Notes under the pieces: generated by a model
Database searches by the model: none
Seen by the model: only the letters and a program-made list of their open reading frames with translations
Told to the model about the DNA's origin: nothing
Assembly (NCBI GenBank): GCA_919901335.1
Contig: CAKKOZ010000099.1
Span: forward strand, 1-38,358
Direction of reading: 5' to 3'
DNA length: 38,358 bases
Source: Nitrospiria bacterium
GTDB taxonomy: Bacteria > Nitrospirota > Nitrospiria > JACQBZ01
Position numbers and translations under genes: made by a program
In this document: positions 31,278 through 38,358 of the stretch, in pieces
How the letters are laid out: each line of letters opens with the position of its first letter
Position numbering within the stretch: position 1 is the first letter of the stretch

Positions 31278-31293
31278 TGGCATCGGTCTTGCT
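31278..31293 (+). promoter_or_regulatory. Sigma-54 (-24/-12) promoter of the porin-amt-gln operon
   Basis: TGGCATCGGTCTTGCT fits the -24/-12 consensus with GG and GC ten bases apart. Transcription should start near 31304, leaving a leader of about 118 bases. The 70 bases before it are AT-rich and include the palindrome CTTATTAAATAAG (31229-31241). The 274-base gap between 31133 and 31406 contains no gene that I can see. Confidence 0.85.
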
Positions 31294-31317
31294 TCTGTAA
31301 AGACGACAGGACTTTCT

Positions 31318-31376
31318 GGATACGACGCCGTATCCCATCACTCCCCGGCAATGAAGCCCGCTGGATCAAAAGATCC
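31318..31376 (+). other. Two stem-loops in the porin leader RNA
   Basis: GGATACG (31318-31324) pairs with CGTATCC (31329-31335) over ACGC, and GGATC (31363-31367) pairs with GATCC (31372-31376) over AAAA. No T-tract follows either, so they are not terminators. They may stabilise the message or control translation. A 19-codon open frame (31351-31410) lies between them and the porin start, but nothing suggests that it is translated. Confidence 0.4.
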
Positions 31377-31421
31377 CAAATTAATTCAATTAACGGATTT
31401 CACAACATGAAGGAGGAGTTC

Positions 31422-32549
31422 ATGAAAATGTCCATTCGTATTCTGACCGTTTTCTTGTTCATTAGCCTGCTTGCTCCAATAGCAGGTCTGGCGGAGGAAG
31501 TACCCTCTGAGAAAGAGGTGGGGGCCGTCTTTCCCGAGAAACAATGGTTTGAGGATGTCCATATGGCCGGGTTCGTCGACACCTATTTCAGCTATAACTT
31601 AAACAACCCGGACAGCATGAAGAACACCTATGGCGGCTTGGGAAGCAACTTCGATTTCGAGCATAACACCTTCAGCTTGAGCCTGGCGGAACTGGTGTTC
31701 CATAAGGATCCGGACCCGGTCGGATTCCGCGTGGACCTCGATTTCGGACCGACAACCGATTTCGTGCATTGCGGAGCTGTCAATTGTCCCGACACCGCCG
31801 GGGAGGCCAATTACAAAAACATACAGCAGGCTTATGTAAGCTGGGCGACTCCGCTGGGTCCGAAGCTTGAAGTCGGAAAATTCGTGACGCACATGGGCGC
31901 CGAGGTAATCGAATCGAAGGACAACTGGAACTACACGAGAAGCCTTCTATTCGCCTATGCGATCCCGTACTACCATGCCGGCACACGCGTCAACATCCCG
32001 GTGAATGATATGTTCTTCGTCAACGGCTATGCCTACAACGGCTGGAACAACGTTGTTGAAAATAACGATTCCAAAACGTTTGGCGCAACGATCGGAATCA
32101 CGCCGATCCCGCAGCTTCCGATCCTACTGAACTGGATCGGGCCGGAAGAGGCCTTCGGCGATCTTCAGGTGTATGAGGCGATCGCAACCTTGAACCTTAC
32201 CGACTCTCTTTCCTTCATGGTGGATTACAACCTTGGCGATCGCGAAAACGCAGCCGGCAAGGACGAAGGTTACTCCGGCATCGCGGCCTATGCACGATGG
32301 AAGAAAGATCCATGCGCATTGGCCGTGCGATATGAAAATCTGAAGGATGACGACGGCGTGATCTTCGGAATGACGGACAACACAATTTCGGAGCTGACCG
32401 TGACGGCCGAGCATACGATCGCGAAGAACCTGCTCACGCGGCTTGAGTATCGAATGGACAGCGCGGACGAGAAGATCTTTGAAGACGAGGACGCGCAGAT
32501 GTCGGACAGCCAGAGCCGCATCGTGCTCAGCGCCGTCTACATGTTTTAG
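31422..32549 (+). CDS. Outer-membrane beta-barrel porin (BBP2/OmpL-like)
   Basis: 375 residues from the ATG at 31422, chosen because AGGAGG lies 5 bases upstream. The ATG at 31407 lies before that site. A signal peptide (about 1-24, ILTVFLFISLLAPIAGLAEE) is followed by a chain of amphipathic strands rich in aromatic residues (GFVDTYFSYNLNNP, IQQAYVSWATPLGPKLEVGK, TVTAEHTIAKNLLTRLEYRM) and a final YMF, the outer-membrane assembly signal. It resembles the beta-barrel porin-2 family. As the first gene of a sigma-54 operon with amt, it may admit ammonium, nitrate or another nitrogen compound. Selectivity cannot be read from sequence. Confidence 0.83.
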   Translation: MKMSIRILTVFLFISLLAPIAGLAEEVPSEKEVGAVFPEKQWFEDVHMAGFVDTYFSYNLNNPDSMKNTYGGLGSNFDFEHNTFSLSLAELVFHKDPDPVGFRVDLDFGPTTDFVHCGAVNCPDTAGEANYKNIQQAYVSWATPLGPKLEVGKFVTHMGAEVIESKDNWNYTRSLLFAYAIPYYHAGTRVNIPVNDMFFVNGYAYNGWNNVVENNDSKTFGATIGITPIPQLPILLNWIGPEEAFGDLQVYEAIATLNLTDSLSFMVDYNLGDRENAAGKDEGYSGIAAYARWKKDPCALAVRYENLKDDDGVIFGMTDNTISELTVTAEHTIAKNLLTRLEYRMDSADEKIFEDEDAQMSDSQSRIVLSAVYMF

Positions 32550-32581
32550 TGAAGAGGAATTTCCAAAAAGGAGAAATGATC

Positions 32582-33988
32582 ATGCGAAAACGATGGATGA
32601 CAAGCGGATTAACCGGCGTCCTGCTGCTTCTGGTTGCCTTGACCTTCTTGCCCGGGCACAGCCAGGCCCAGGGTGAGGCTGTTCCTCCTGCAACGATAGA
32701 AGCGGCAGGCGCCGAAACTGAAATGACCGCACCCGTGGCGGAGGCGGCGCCGGCCGAAGAAGCGGCTCCGGCGCCGCCCACAATCGATAGCGGTGATACG
32801 GCCTGGCTGCTGACGTCATCGGCCCTGGTTCTGGCCATGACGGTGCCCGGCCTCGCCCTCTTTTACGGCGGAATGGTCCGGCGGAAAAATGTACTGAGCA
32901 CGATGATGTACAGTTTTATTGCGCTATGCCTGATCAGCATTCAGTGGGTTCTGTGGGGTTATTCCCTGGCCTTCGGCCCGGATGTGAGCAAGATCATCGG
33001 GAACTTAAGTTATATCGGCTTAAGCGGCGTCGGACAGGAGCCTTTCGGAACCGTTCCGCATCTGGCTTTCATGGTCTTTCAGTTGGTGTTCGCCGTCATC
33101 ACGTTGGCCTTGATCACCGGGGCCTTTGCGGAACGGATGAAGTTCAGCGCCTATATCGTGGTTGGGCTGTTATGGTCCACCTTTGTTTATGATCCTCTGG
33201 CCCACTGGGTCTGGGGGGGTGGATGGCTGATGTCTCTCGGCGCGCTCGATTTCGCCGGCGGGACGGTCGTGCATATCAGTTCCGGTGTCTCGGCCCTGGT
33301 CTGCGCCGTTGTGTTGGGGAAACGGATCGGCCACGGCAAAGAACATATGCCGCCGCACAACCTTCCACTGGTATTGATCGGCGCCGGCCTGCTCTGGTTC
33401 GGCTGGTTCGGATTCAATGCCGGAAGCGCGCTGGCCGCGAACGGCCTGGCCGCGAGCGCTTTTGTCGCGACGAATACAGCCGCGGCTGCAGCGGCCCTTG
33501 CCTGGATGTTTACGGAGTGGGCTTACCGAGGGAAGCCGACGCTTCTTGGAGCGGCCAGCGGAGCGGTCGCGGGACTTGTGGCCATCACTCCGGCGGCTGG
33601 ATTTGTGGGACCGGTTTCGTCTATACTCATCGGAATCGGCGCCGGGGTGTTTTGCTATTTCGCCGTCTTCTTGAAGGGAAAACTCGGATACGACGATTCG
33701 CTGGACGTTTTTGCGGTTCATGGAATCGGCGGGACTTGGGGAGCCATCGCAACGGGGCTCTTTGCCAATCCGGCCGTGAATCCAGCCGGGAAAGGTCTGT
33801 TTTTCGGGAATCCCGGACAACTGGTGACTCAGATCATCGCGGTGGGTGCGACCTGGGTCCTGGCGATCGTTGGAACCTATATCATCTTGAAGGTGGTTGA
33901 TGCGATCGTGGGTCTGAGGGCTACGGAAGAAGCGGAACGGACCGGACTTGATCTGAGCCAACACAACGAGAGCGGGTATGTTCTTTAA
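32582..33988 (+). CDS. amt: Ammonium transporter Amt
   Basis: 468 residues from the ATG at 32582, with AAGGAG 8 bases upstream. The ATG at 32576 is too close to that site. A cleavable signal peptide (about 1-31, ending SQAQ) and an Ala/Glu/Pro-rich linker precede the Amt core with 11 helices: DTAWLLTSSALVLAMTVPGL, GLALFYGGMVRRKNVLS, DFAGGTVVHISSGVSALV, WFGWFGFNAGSAL and DVFAVHGIGGTWGAIATGLF, which carry the pore histidines and the Amt signature. It takes up ammonium at the inner membrane. The next gene encodes its usual partner, a PII protein. Confidence 0.96.
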   Translation: MRKRWMTSGLTGVLLLLVALTFLPGHSQAQGEAVPPATIEAAGAETEMTAPVAEAAPAEEAAPAPPTIDSGDTAWLLTSSALVLAMTVPGLALFYGGMVRRKNVLSTMMYSFIALCLISIQWVLWGYSLAFGPDVSKIIGNLSYIGLSGVGQEPFGTVPHLAFMVFQLVFAVITLALITGAFAERMKFSAYIVVGLLWSTFVYDPLAHWVWGGGWLMSLGALDFAGGTVVHISSGVSALVCAVVLGKRIGHGKEHMPPHNLPLVLIGAGLLWFGWFGFNAGSALAANGLAASAFVATNTAAAAAALAWMFTEWAYRGKPTLLGAASGAVAGLVAITPAAGFVGPVSSILIGIGAGVFCYFAVFLKGKLGYDDSLDVFAVHGIGGTWGAIATGLFANPAVNPAGKGLFFGNPGQLVTQIIAVGATWVLAIVGTYIILKVVDAIVGLRATEEAERTGLDLSQHNESGYVL

Positions 33989-34012
33989 GAGTTGACCATA
34001 AGGAGAATCGAA

Positions 34013-34351
34013 ATGAAAAAAATCGAGGCGATCATCAAGCCATTCAAGCTTGATGAAGTGAAGGAAGCCCTGACGGAGATCGGCATCCAGGGAATGACCG
34101 TCAGCGAGGTGAAGGGGTTCGGTCGCCAGAAAGGCCACACGGAGACCTACCGCGGATCGGAATACACGATCGAGTTCGTTCCCAAAATCAAGATCGAGGT
34201 GGTGGTCACCAACGCACTGGCCGATCGGGCGATCCAGGCGATCGTGAGCAAGGCCAAGACCGGAACGATCGGCGACGGGAAGCTTTTCGTGACCGATCTG
34301 ACACAGACGATCCGTATCCGCACCGGCGAATCGGGGGATGCGGCGTTGTAA
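34013..34351 (+). CDS. glnK: Nitrogen regulatory protein PII (GlnK/GlnB)
   Basis: 112 residues, the exact PII length, from the ATG at 34013 with AAGGAG 7 bases upstream. The frame runs on to 33992, but those codons precede the ribosome-binding site. The T-loop is canonical with Tyr51 in YRGSEYTIEFVPK, the site uridylylated by GlnD. The B-loop is TGTIGDGKLFV and the C-loop RIRTGESG. It senses 2-oxoglutarate and ATP/ADP and would plug the Amt channel and control glutamine synthetase. Unlike the two NifI-type proteins at 29001 and 29345, it is the classical form. Its position after amt argues for GlnK. Confidence 0.95.
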   Translation: MKKIEAIIKPFKLDEVKEALTEIGIQGMTVSEVKGFGRQKGHTETYRGSEYTIEFVPKIKIEVVVTNALADRAIQAIVSKAKTGTIGDGKLFVTDLTQTIRIRTGESGDAAL

Positions 34352-34395
34352 TCGGTTTGTGATAGGATAGTCCGGAGTGTCACGATGAAATAACG

Positions 34396-37020
34396 ATGCT
34401 TAAGGACTATTTAGAAAAACGGCTGATCGAAATCCAGCGGCACCATGCGGGAGGGGCGACCGGCGAGCAGGTGATCGCCGCCCTGACGGATCTGACGGAC
34501 GAAGTGATCGAGCGGATCACTCAAGGGGTTTTGCAGGAGATCCCGTCCGGCGACCGCTGGAAGTTCGAGGATGGTTTGGCCGTCGTGGCGTTGGGGGGCT
34601 ACGGGCGGGGAGAACGATCCCCGTATTCCGACATTGATATTATGTTTCTCCACCGGCCGTCTTTCCACGGCGAGATCGAAAAGATGGCCGGAGCCATTCT
34701 GCAACACCTTTGGGACGCGGGCTTCCAAGTGGGGCACAGCACGCGGACGGTGGACGACTGCATCGCGATCGGCCGGAAGGATCTCACGGTCCGAACCTCC
34801 TTGATGGAGGCCCGCTTCTTGACCGGCAGCCGGTCTCTGTTCGACCCGTTCCGGTTGCGATATCAGCGGAAGGTGGTCCATCACCGGCCGGATCTTTTTA
34901 TTAAAGACAAGATCCGCAGCCGGGAAGACGAATATGAACAGTACGGAACAACGATCCATCTCCTCGAACCTCACATCAAGAAAAGCCGCGGCGGGTTAAG
35001 GGACCTGCACCTGCTGCGATGGCTGGCCCAGATCCGGTATCAGACGTCCTCCCTGGACCAGCTGAAGCAGCAGGGCATCCTGTCGAAGCAGGATTATCGC
35101 GCGCTGACCGAGGCCCAGGAATTTTTGTGGCGTATCCGTAACGAGCTTCACTTTTTCGCCGGTCGTTGCCAGGATTCGCTCACGTTCGACGAGCAGATCC
35201 GTCTTGCGGCGGATAGGGGATACCACGACAATCCGCATCTGCTGGGCGTCGAGCAGTTCATGCAAACGTACTACGATCATACCACGGCGATCGCCGAGAT
35301 CACCGGCCGGTATCTTGCGGGCATGACCTCCGAAAACGTCTGGCATCGCCTTCAGGACCGGTTCACCCGCCGAAGAATCGAAAACTATTACCTGTTATCC
35401 GGCGGTGCACTCTCGATTCTTCCCGAGTTCCGTGCGGAGGTGTTGGGCCGCGGCGACCGGGTGCTATCGCTGTTTCATCTGGCGCAGGAAAACAACGCCC
35501 GACTGTCGGTCGAGACGCAGCGTCTGCTTACGGACAGGATGGACCAGTGGGCGGCGGGCCATTTTTCCGATGCGGCATCCCATGCCGTGTTTCTGTTGAT
35601 TTTGTCCGGGCCGGCGGGCGTGGCCGGAACCCTTCGCGACCTGCACCGGTTCAAAATTTTAGAACAGATCCTCCCGTCCTTTAAACGGGTGAGGGGGTTG
35701 ATGCAGTTCAACCTGTATCATAAATACACGGTGGATGAGCACTGTCTTAGGGCGGTGGAAGAGGCCGAAACGATCGTGCGGCAGGACGGTCTGCCGGCCC
35801 GGATCTTTCATGAAATCCGCCGTTGCGAGGTCCTCTTTCTTGCGCTGCTGCTGCACGATCTCGGCAAGGGCCTCGGCGGGGATCACTCCGAGGAGGGCGC
35901 GGCCATTGCATTGGATACGGCCCATCGGCTGGGGCTCGATGCGGCCACGACGGAACAGCTCGTTTTCCTTGTCCGCCAGCACCTTGGGATGACACATATC
36001 GCTTTTCGCCGGGACCTTGCGGATGATACCGTTCTGGTCCAGTTTGCAAAGACGGTCGCCACGCCGGAGACGCTCAAGATGCTTTATATTCTGACAATGG
36101 CCGACGTCATGGCGGTCGGGCCGGGCACCCTCACTGCGTGGAAAAGAGATCTGCTGTCCGAACTGTTTACAAAAACGCTTGAAATTTTGACGGGCGAGGT
36201 TCTCGTCCTGGCCGAAGAAGAAAAGGTGAAGCGCATCCGGCAGATCATTCATTCCCGACTTCGAGATATCTACAAGCCGGATTGGCTGGAAGGCCAATTA
36301 TCCGCGATGACGTTGCGCTACCTCATCGCGATACCGCCGGAGCGGATCATTCTGGACCTCGAACGGGTTCATGAACTCCAACCCAAAAGTGTCAAGGTGT
36401 ACGCCGTGAATGACATCGGCCGGAACTTGACCGAGTACAGCGTCTACACGTTTGATGACATCACGCCCGGGATTTTTTATAAAATCACCTCCGTTCTGGC
36501 GGCCAAGGGTCTTCAGATTCTAAACGCGACCATCACCACCTGGTCGAATAACGTCGTCGTGGATACCTTCCAAGTGCAAGACCCTGATTATTCCGGTCCG
36601 CCGGCCCCCTATCGTCTTAACGATGTTCAGGACACGATTGCCCTCGTTTTACTGGGCCAGAGGGAGATGGAGCATCCGGCGCATGCCGATGCCAGGATCC
36701 GGACGGCTTCTCCCCTTTTTCCACGGACGGCCCCGGTTCAGATCGAGCTCGACAACAGCACGTCCGAAAAATATACGATCATTGAGGTGTTCGCTCCCGA
36801 TCGCACCGGGTTGTTGTCCGTGATCACCCAGTCCATCTTTGTGCTCGGCCTGTCCGTTCAGGCGGCCAAGGTGGCGACCCATCTGGATCAGATCGTGGAT
36901 ATCTTCCACGTGGTGGATCGGGCTGGACAAAAGATAGCGGACCCTGATAGAATCCGGCATCTTAAAGCGACCTTGACGCAGGATATCGGCCAGTTTCTGG
37001 AAACCTTCCAGGTTCAATGA
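34396..37020 (+). CDS. glnD: PII uridylyltransferase / uridylyl-removing enzyme GlnD
   Basis: 874 residues, the usual length. The nucleotidyltransferase motif GGYGRGERSPYSDIDI lies at about 67-82 with Asp79 and Asp81 as metal ligands. The HD hydrolase domain has His487-Asp488 in HDLGKGLGGDHSEEGA. Two ACT domains follow (about 700-775 and 797-870). It uridylylates PII when glutamine is low and removes UMP when it is high, so it reads nitrogen state for the PII protein encoded just upstream. The ribosome-binding site is not obvious. A three-codon frame (ATGAAATAA, 34385-34393) precedes the start. Confidence 0.95.
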   Translation: MLKDYLEKRLIEIQRHHAGGATGEQVIAALTDLTDEVIERITQGVLQEIPSGDRWKFEDGLAVVALGGYGRGERSPYSDIDIMFLHRPSFHGEIEKMAGAILQHLWDAGFQVGHSTRTVDDCIAIGRKDLTVRTSLMEARFLTGSRSLFDPFRLRYQRKVVHHRPDLFIKDKIRSREDEYEQYGTTIHLLEPHIKKSRGGLRDLHLLRWLAQIRYQTSSLDQLKQQGILSKQDYRALTEAQEFLWRIRNELHFFAGRCQDSLTFDEQIRLAADRGYHDNPHLLGVEQFMQTYYDHTTAIAEITGRYLAGMTSENVWHRLQDRFTRRRIENYYLLSGGALSILPEFRAEVLGRGDRVLSLFHLAQENNARLSVETQRLLTDRMDQWAAGHFSDAASHAVFLLILSGPAGVAGTLRDLHRFKILEQILPSFKRVRGLMQFNLYHKYTVDEHCLRAVEEAETIVRQDGLPARIFHEIRRCEVLFLALLLHDLGKGLGGDHSEEGAAIALDTAHRLGLDAATTEQLVFLVRQHLGMTHIAFRRDLADDTVLVQFAKTVATPETLKMLYILTMADVMAVGPGTLTAWKRDLLSELFTKTLEILTGEVLVLAEEEKVKRIRQIIHSRLRDIYKPDWLEGQLSAMTLRYLIAIPPERIILDLERVHELQPKSVKVYAVNDIGRNLTEYSVYTFDDITPGIFYKITSVLAAKGLQILNATITTWSNNVVVDTFQVQDPDYSGPPAPYRLNDVQDTIALVLLGQREMEHPAHADARIRTASPLFPRTAPVQIELDNSTSEKYTIIEVFAPDRTGLLSVITQSIFVLGLSVQAAKVATHLDQIVDIFHVVDRAGQKIADPDRIRHLKATLTQDIGQFLETFQVQ

Positions 37021-37082
37021 CGATCCCGGTAAAAGGGTGAAGCGATCCTTGAAACCATGATCACTTACAGGAGGAAATTTTC

Positions 37083-38358
37083 ATGAATGTAAAAGAAGTT
37101 TTGGAATTTGCAAAAAAGAATAAAGTTGAGGTGGTTGATTTGAAGTTCGTGGATTTTCCCGGGACCTGGCAGCATTTTACCATTCCGGTGGAGGAGATGA
37201 CCGAGGCTCTTTTTAAAGAGGGTTCCGGTTTTGACGGCTCGTCCATTCGCGGCTGGCAGGCGATCAATAACAGCGACATGCTGGTCATCCCCGATCCGAG
37301 CACGGCCATCCTCGATCCGTTCTGTCAGGCGACAACCCTGAGCATGGTCTGTGACATTTTAGATCCGATCACCCAGGAATCCTACAGCCGCGATCCCCGG
37401 CATATCGCCAAGAAAGCCGAGTCCTATCTCTTGAAAAGCAAGATCGGCGATGTGGCCTACTTTGGTCCGGAAGCGGAGTTCTTTATCTTCGACGGGGCGC
37501 GGTTCGATCAAACTACGAACAGCGGCTATTACTTTATCGAGTCGGAAGAGGGCATCTGGAACGCCGGAAAAGAGGGCGGTAATCTGGGATATAAACCCCG
37601 TCATAAAGAGGGGTATTTCCCGGTTGCCCCAACGGACAGCCAGCAGGATATCCGGACCGAGATGATTATCGAGATGAAGAAGGCCGGCATTCAGGTCGAG
37701 AAACAGCACCACGAGGTCGCGACCGCCGGTCAGGCCGAGATCGACGTCCGCTTTAATTCGCTCGTCCGGATGGCCGATACGATGATGCTGTACAAGTATA
37801 TCGTGAAAAACGTGGCGAAGCGGCACGGGAAGACGGCGACCTTCATGCCGAAGCCGCTGTTCGGCGACAACGGAACCGGGATGCATACCCATCAATCCAT
37901 CTGGAAAGAGGGAAAGCCGCTCTTTGCCGGAAAGGAATATGCCGGGATGAGCAAGATGTGTCTGCATTACATCGGCGGCATCTTGAAGCATGCCCCGGCG
38001 CTTGCGGCCTTCACCAACCCGACCACGAATTCCTACAAGCGCCTCACGCCGGGCTTTGAGGCCCCGGTCTTTTTGGCGTATTCCAGCCGGAACCGTTCGG
38101 CCTCGGTGCGGATCCCGATGTACTCCGCCAATCCCAAGGCAAAGCGGATCGAGGTCCGGTTTCCGGACCCGGCCTGCAACCCGTACCTGGGCTTTGCGGC
38201 GATGTTGATGGCCGGCCTTGACGGCGTTGAAAATAAGATTGATCCAGGACGTCCCATGGACAAAGATCTTTACGATCTGGAGCCCGAAGAGGCCGCCAAG
38301 ATTCCGACCATGCCGGGGAGTCTGGATGATGCCCTGGACAATCTGGAAAAAGACCATG
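37083..38358 (+). CDS. glnA: Glutamine synthetase type I, 3' end beyond the window
   Basis: About 425 codons are present, and the frame runs off the right edge. A family member has roughly 470 residues, so only the last part is missing. The GSI hallmarks are FDGSSIRGWQ near the N-terminus, YFGPEAEFFIFD, HHEVATAGQAEID, the ATP-binding region KPLFGDNGTGMHTHQS, and DLYDLEPEE, in which the tyrosine falls at residue 397, the adenylylation site of GSI-beta enzymes. It makes glutamine from ammonia and glutamate. AGGAGG lies 8 bases before the ATG. Together with glnD and glnK upstream this completes the standard ammonium-assimilation control set. Confidence 0.97.
   Translation, partial: MNVKEVLEFAKKNKVEVVDLKFVDFPGTWQHFTIPVEEMTEALFKEGSGFDGSSIRGWQAINNSDMLVIPDPSTAILDPFCQATTLSMVCDILDPITQESYSRDPRHIAKKAESYLLKSKIGDVAYFGPEAEFFIFDGARFDQTTNSGYYFIESEEGIWNAGKEGGNLGYKPRHKEGYFPVAPTDSQQDIRTEMIIEMKKAGIQVEKQHHEVATAGQAEIDVRFNSLVRMADTMMLYKYIVKNVAKRHGKTATFMPKPLFGDNGTGMHTHQSIWKEGKPLFAGKEYAGMSKMCLHYIGGILKHAPALAAFTNPTTNSYKRLTPGFEAPVFLAYSSRNRSASVRIPMYSANPKAKRIEVRFPDPACNPYLGFAAMLMAGLDGVENKIDPGRPMDKDLYDLEPEEAAKIPTMPGSLDDALDNLEKDH

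Noticed and set aside
31318..31376. Second ANTAR-type double hairpin, in the porin leader
   Set aside because: The loops (ACGC or GACGCC, and AAAA or CAAAAG) do not have A1 and G4, and no terminator follows.
20400..38358. Nitrogen fixation locus
   Set aside because: The NifA-like activator, NifI-like PII and TGT-N10-ACA site suggest it, but no nifH, nifD, nifK or cofactor gene is present. The enzymes encoded are for nitrite/ammonium assimilation.

Overview
The window is a stretch of chromosome from a Gram-negative bacterium. The LPS-transport genes, the type IV pilus secretin and an outer-membrane porin show the outer membrane. Gene order (ribosomal alpha-type cluster, lptC-lptA-lptB-rpoN-rapZ, pilMNOPQ-aroC-aroKB) and the nitrogen genes would suit a member of Nitrospirota or a neighbouring phylum. 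That placement is inference, because no rRNA or other decisive marker is present. Every gene I could call lies on the + strand, and there are no tRNA, rRNA, CRISPR or transposase genes.

Region 1 (1-3.6 kb) is the end of a ribosomal protein cluster: rpmJ, rpsM, rpsK, rpsD, rpoA, rplQ, closed by a hairpin terminator. Three copies of a roughly 80 bp palindromic repeat sit between its first genes. Region 2 (3.6-8.7 kb) holds lptC, lptA (apparently frameshifted in a run of nine T), lptB, rpoN (sigma-54), rapZ and an unrecognised protein. Region 3 (8.7-17.1 kb) holds a tiny MerR-like protein, pilMNOPQ, aroC and a fused aroK-aroB whose last codons are supplied by a fourth copy of the repeat. Region 4 (17.1-20.3 kb) encodes two lipoproteins, one with Ig-like domains and an acidic D/N-rich repeat tract.

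Region 5 (20.3-38.4 kb) looks like one nitrogen-control locus. It contains a GAF-GAF-ANTAR regulator (a likely RNA-binding antiterminator), glutamine-dependent NAD synthetase, and a NifA-like sigma-54 activator. The activator's short leader carries a strong promoter, small hairpins and an intrinsic terminator. Next comes a sigma-54-promoted operon: a SUOX-fold molybdenum protein, a 1013-residue FAD/[2Fe-2S]/siroheme nitrite (or sulfite) reductase fusion, two NifI-type PII proteins, a NarK-type transporter and a stand-alone Fis-type helix-turn-helix. A second sigma-54 promoter precedes a beta-barrel porin, amt, a canonical PII (Tyr51), glnD and the start of glnA (Tyr397).

The two sigma-54 promoters share a GACAA-N2-TTGTC-type palindrome at almost the same distance upstream (about 110 bp from the -24 element). 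The first also has a perfect NifA-type TGT-N10-ACA site. My working model, which is inference, is a cascade: the ANTAR protein reads the leader RNA of the NifA-like gene, the NifA-like protein activates both sigma-54 operons, and PII proteins tune enzyme and transporter activity. No DMSO-reductase-type nitrate reductase lies in the window, so the SUOX-fold protein is the only local candidate for the nitrate-to-nitrite step.
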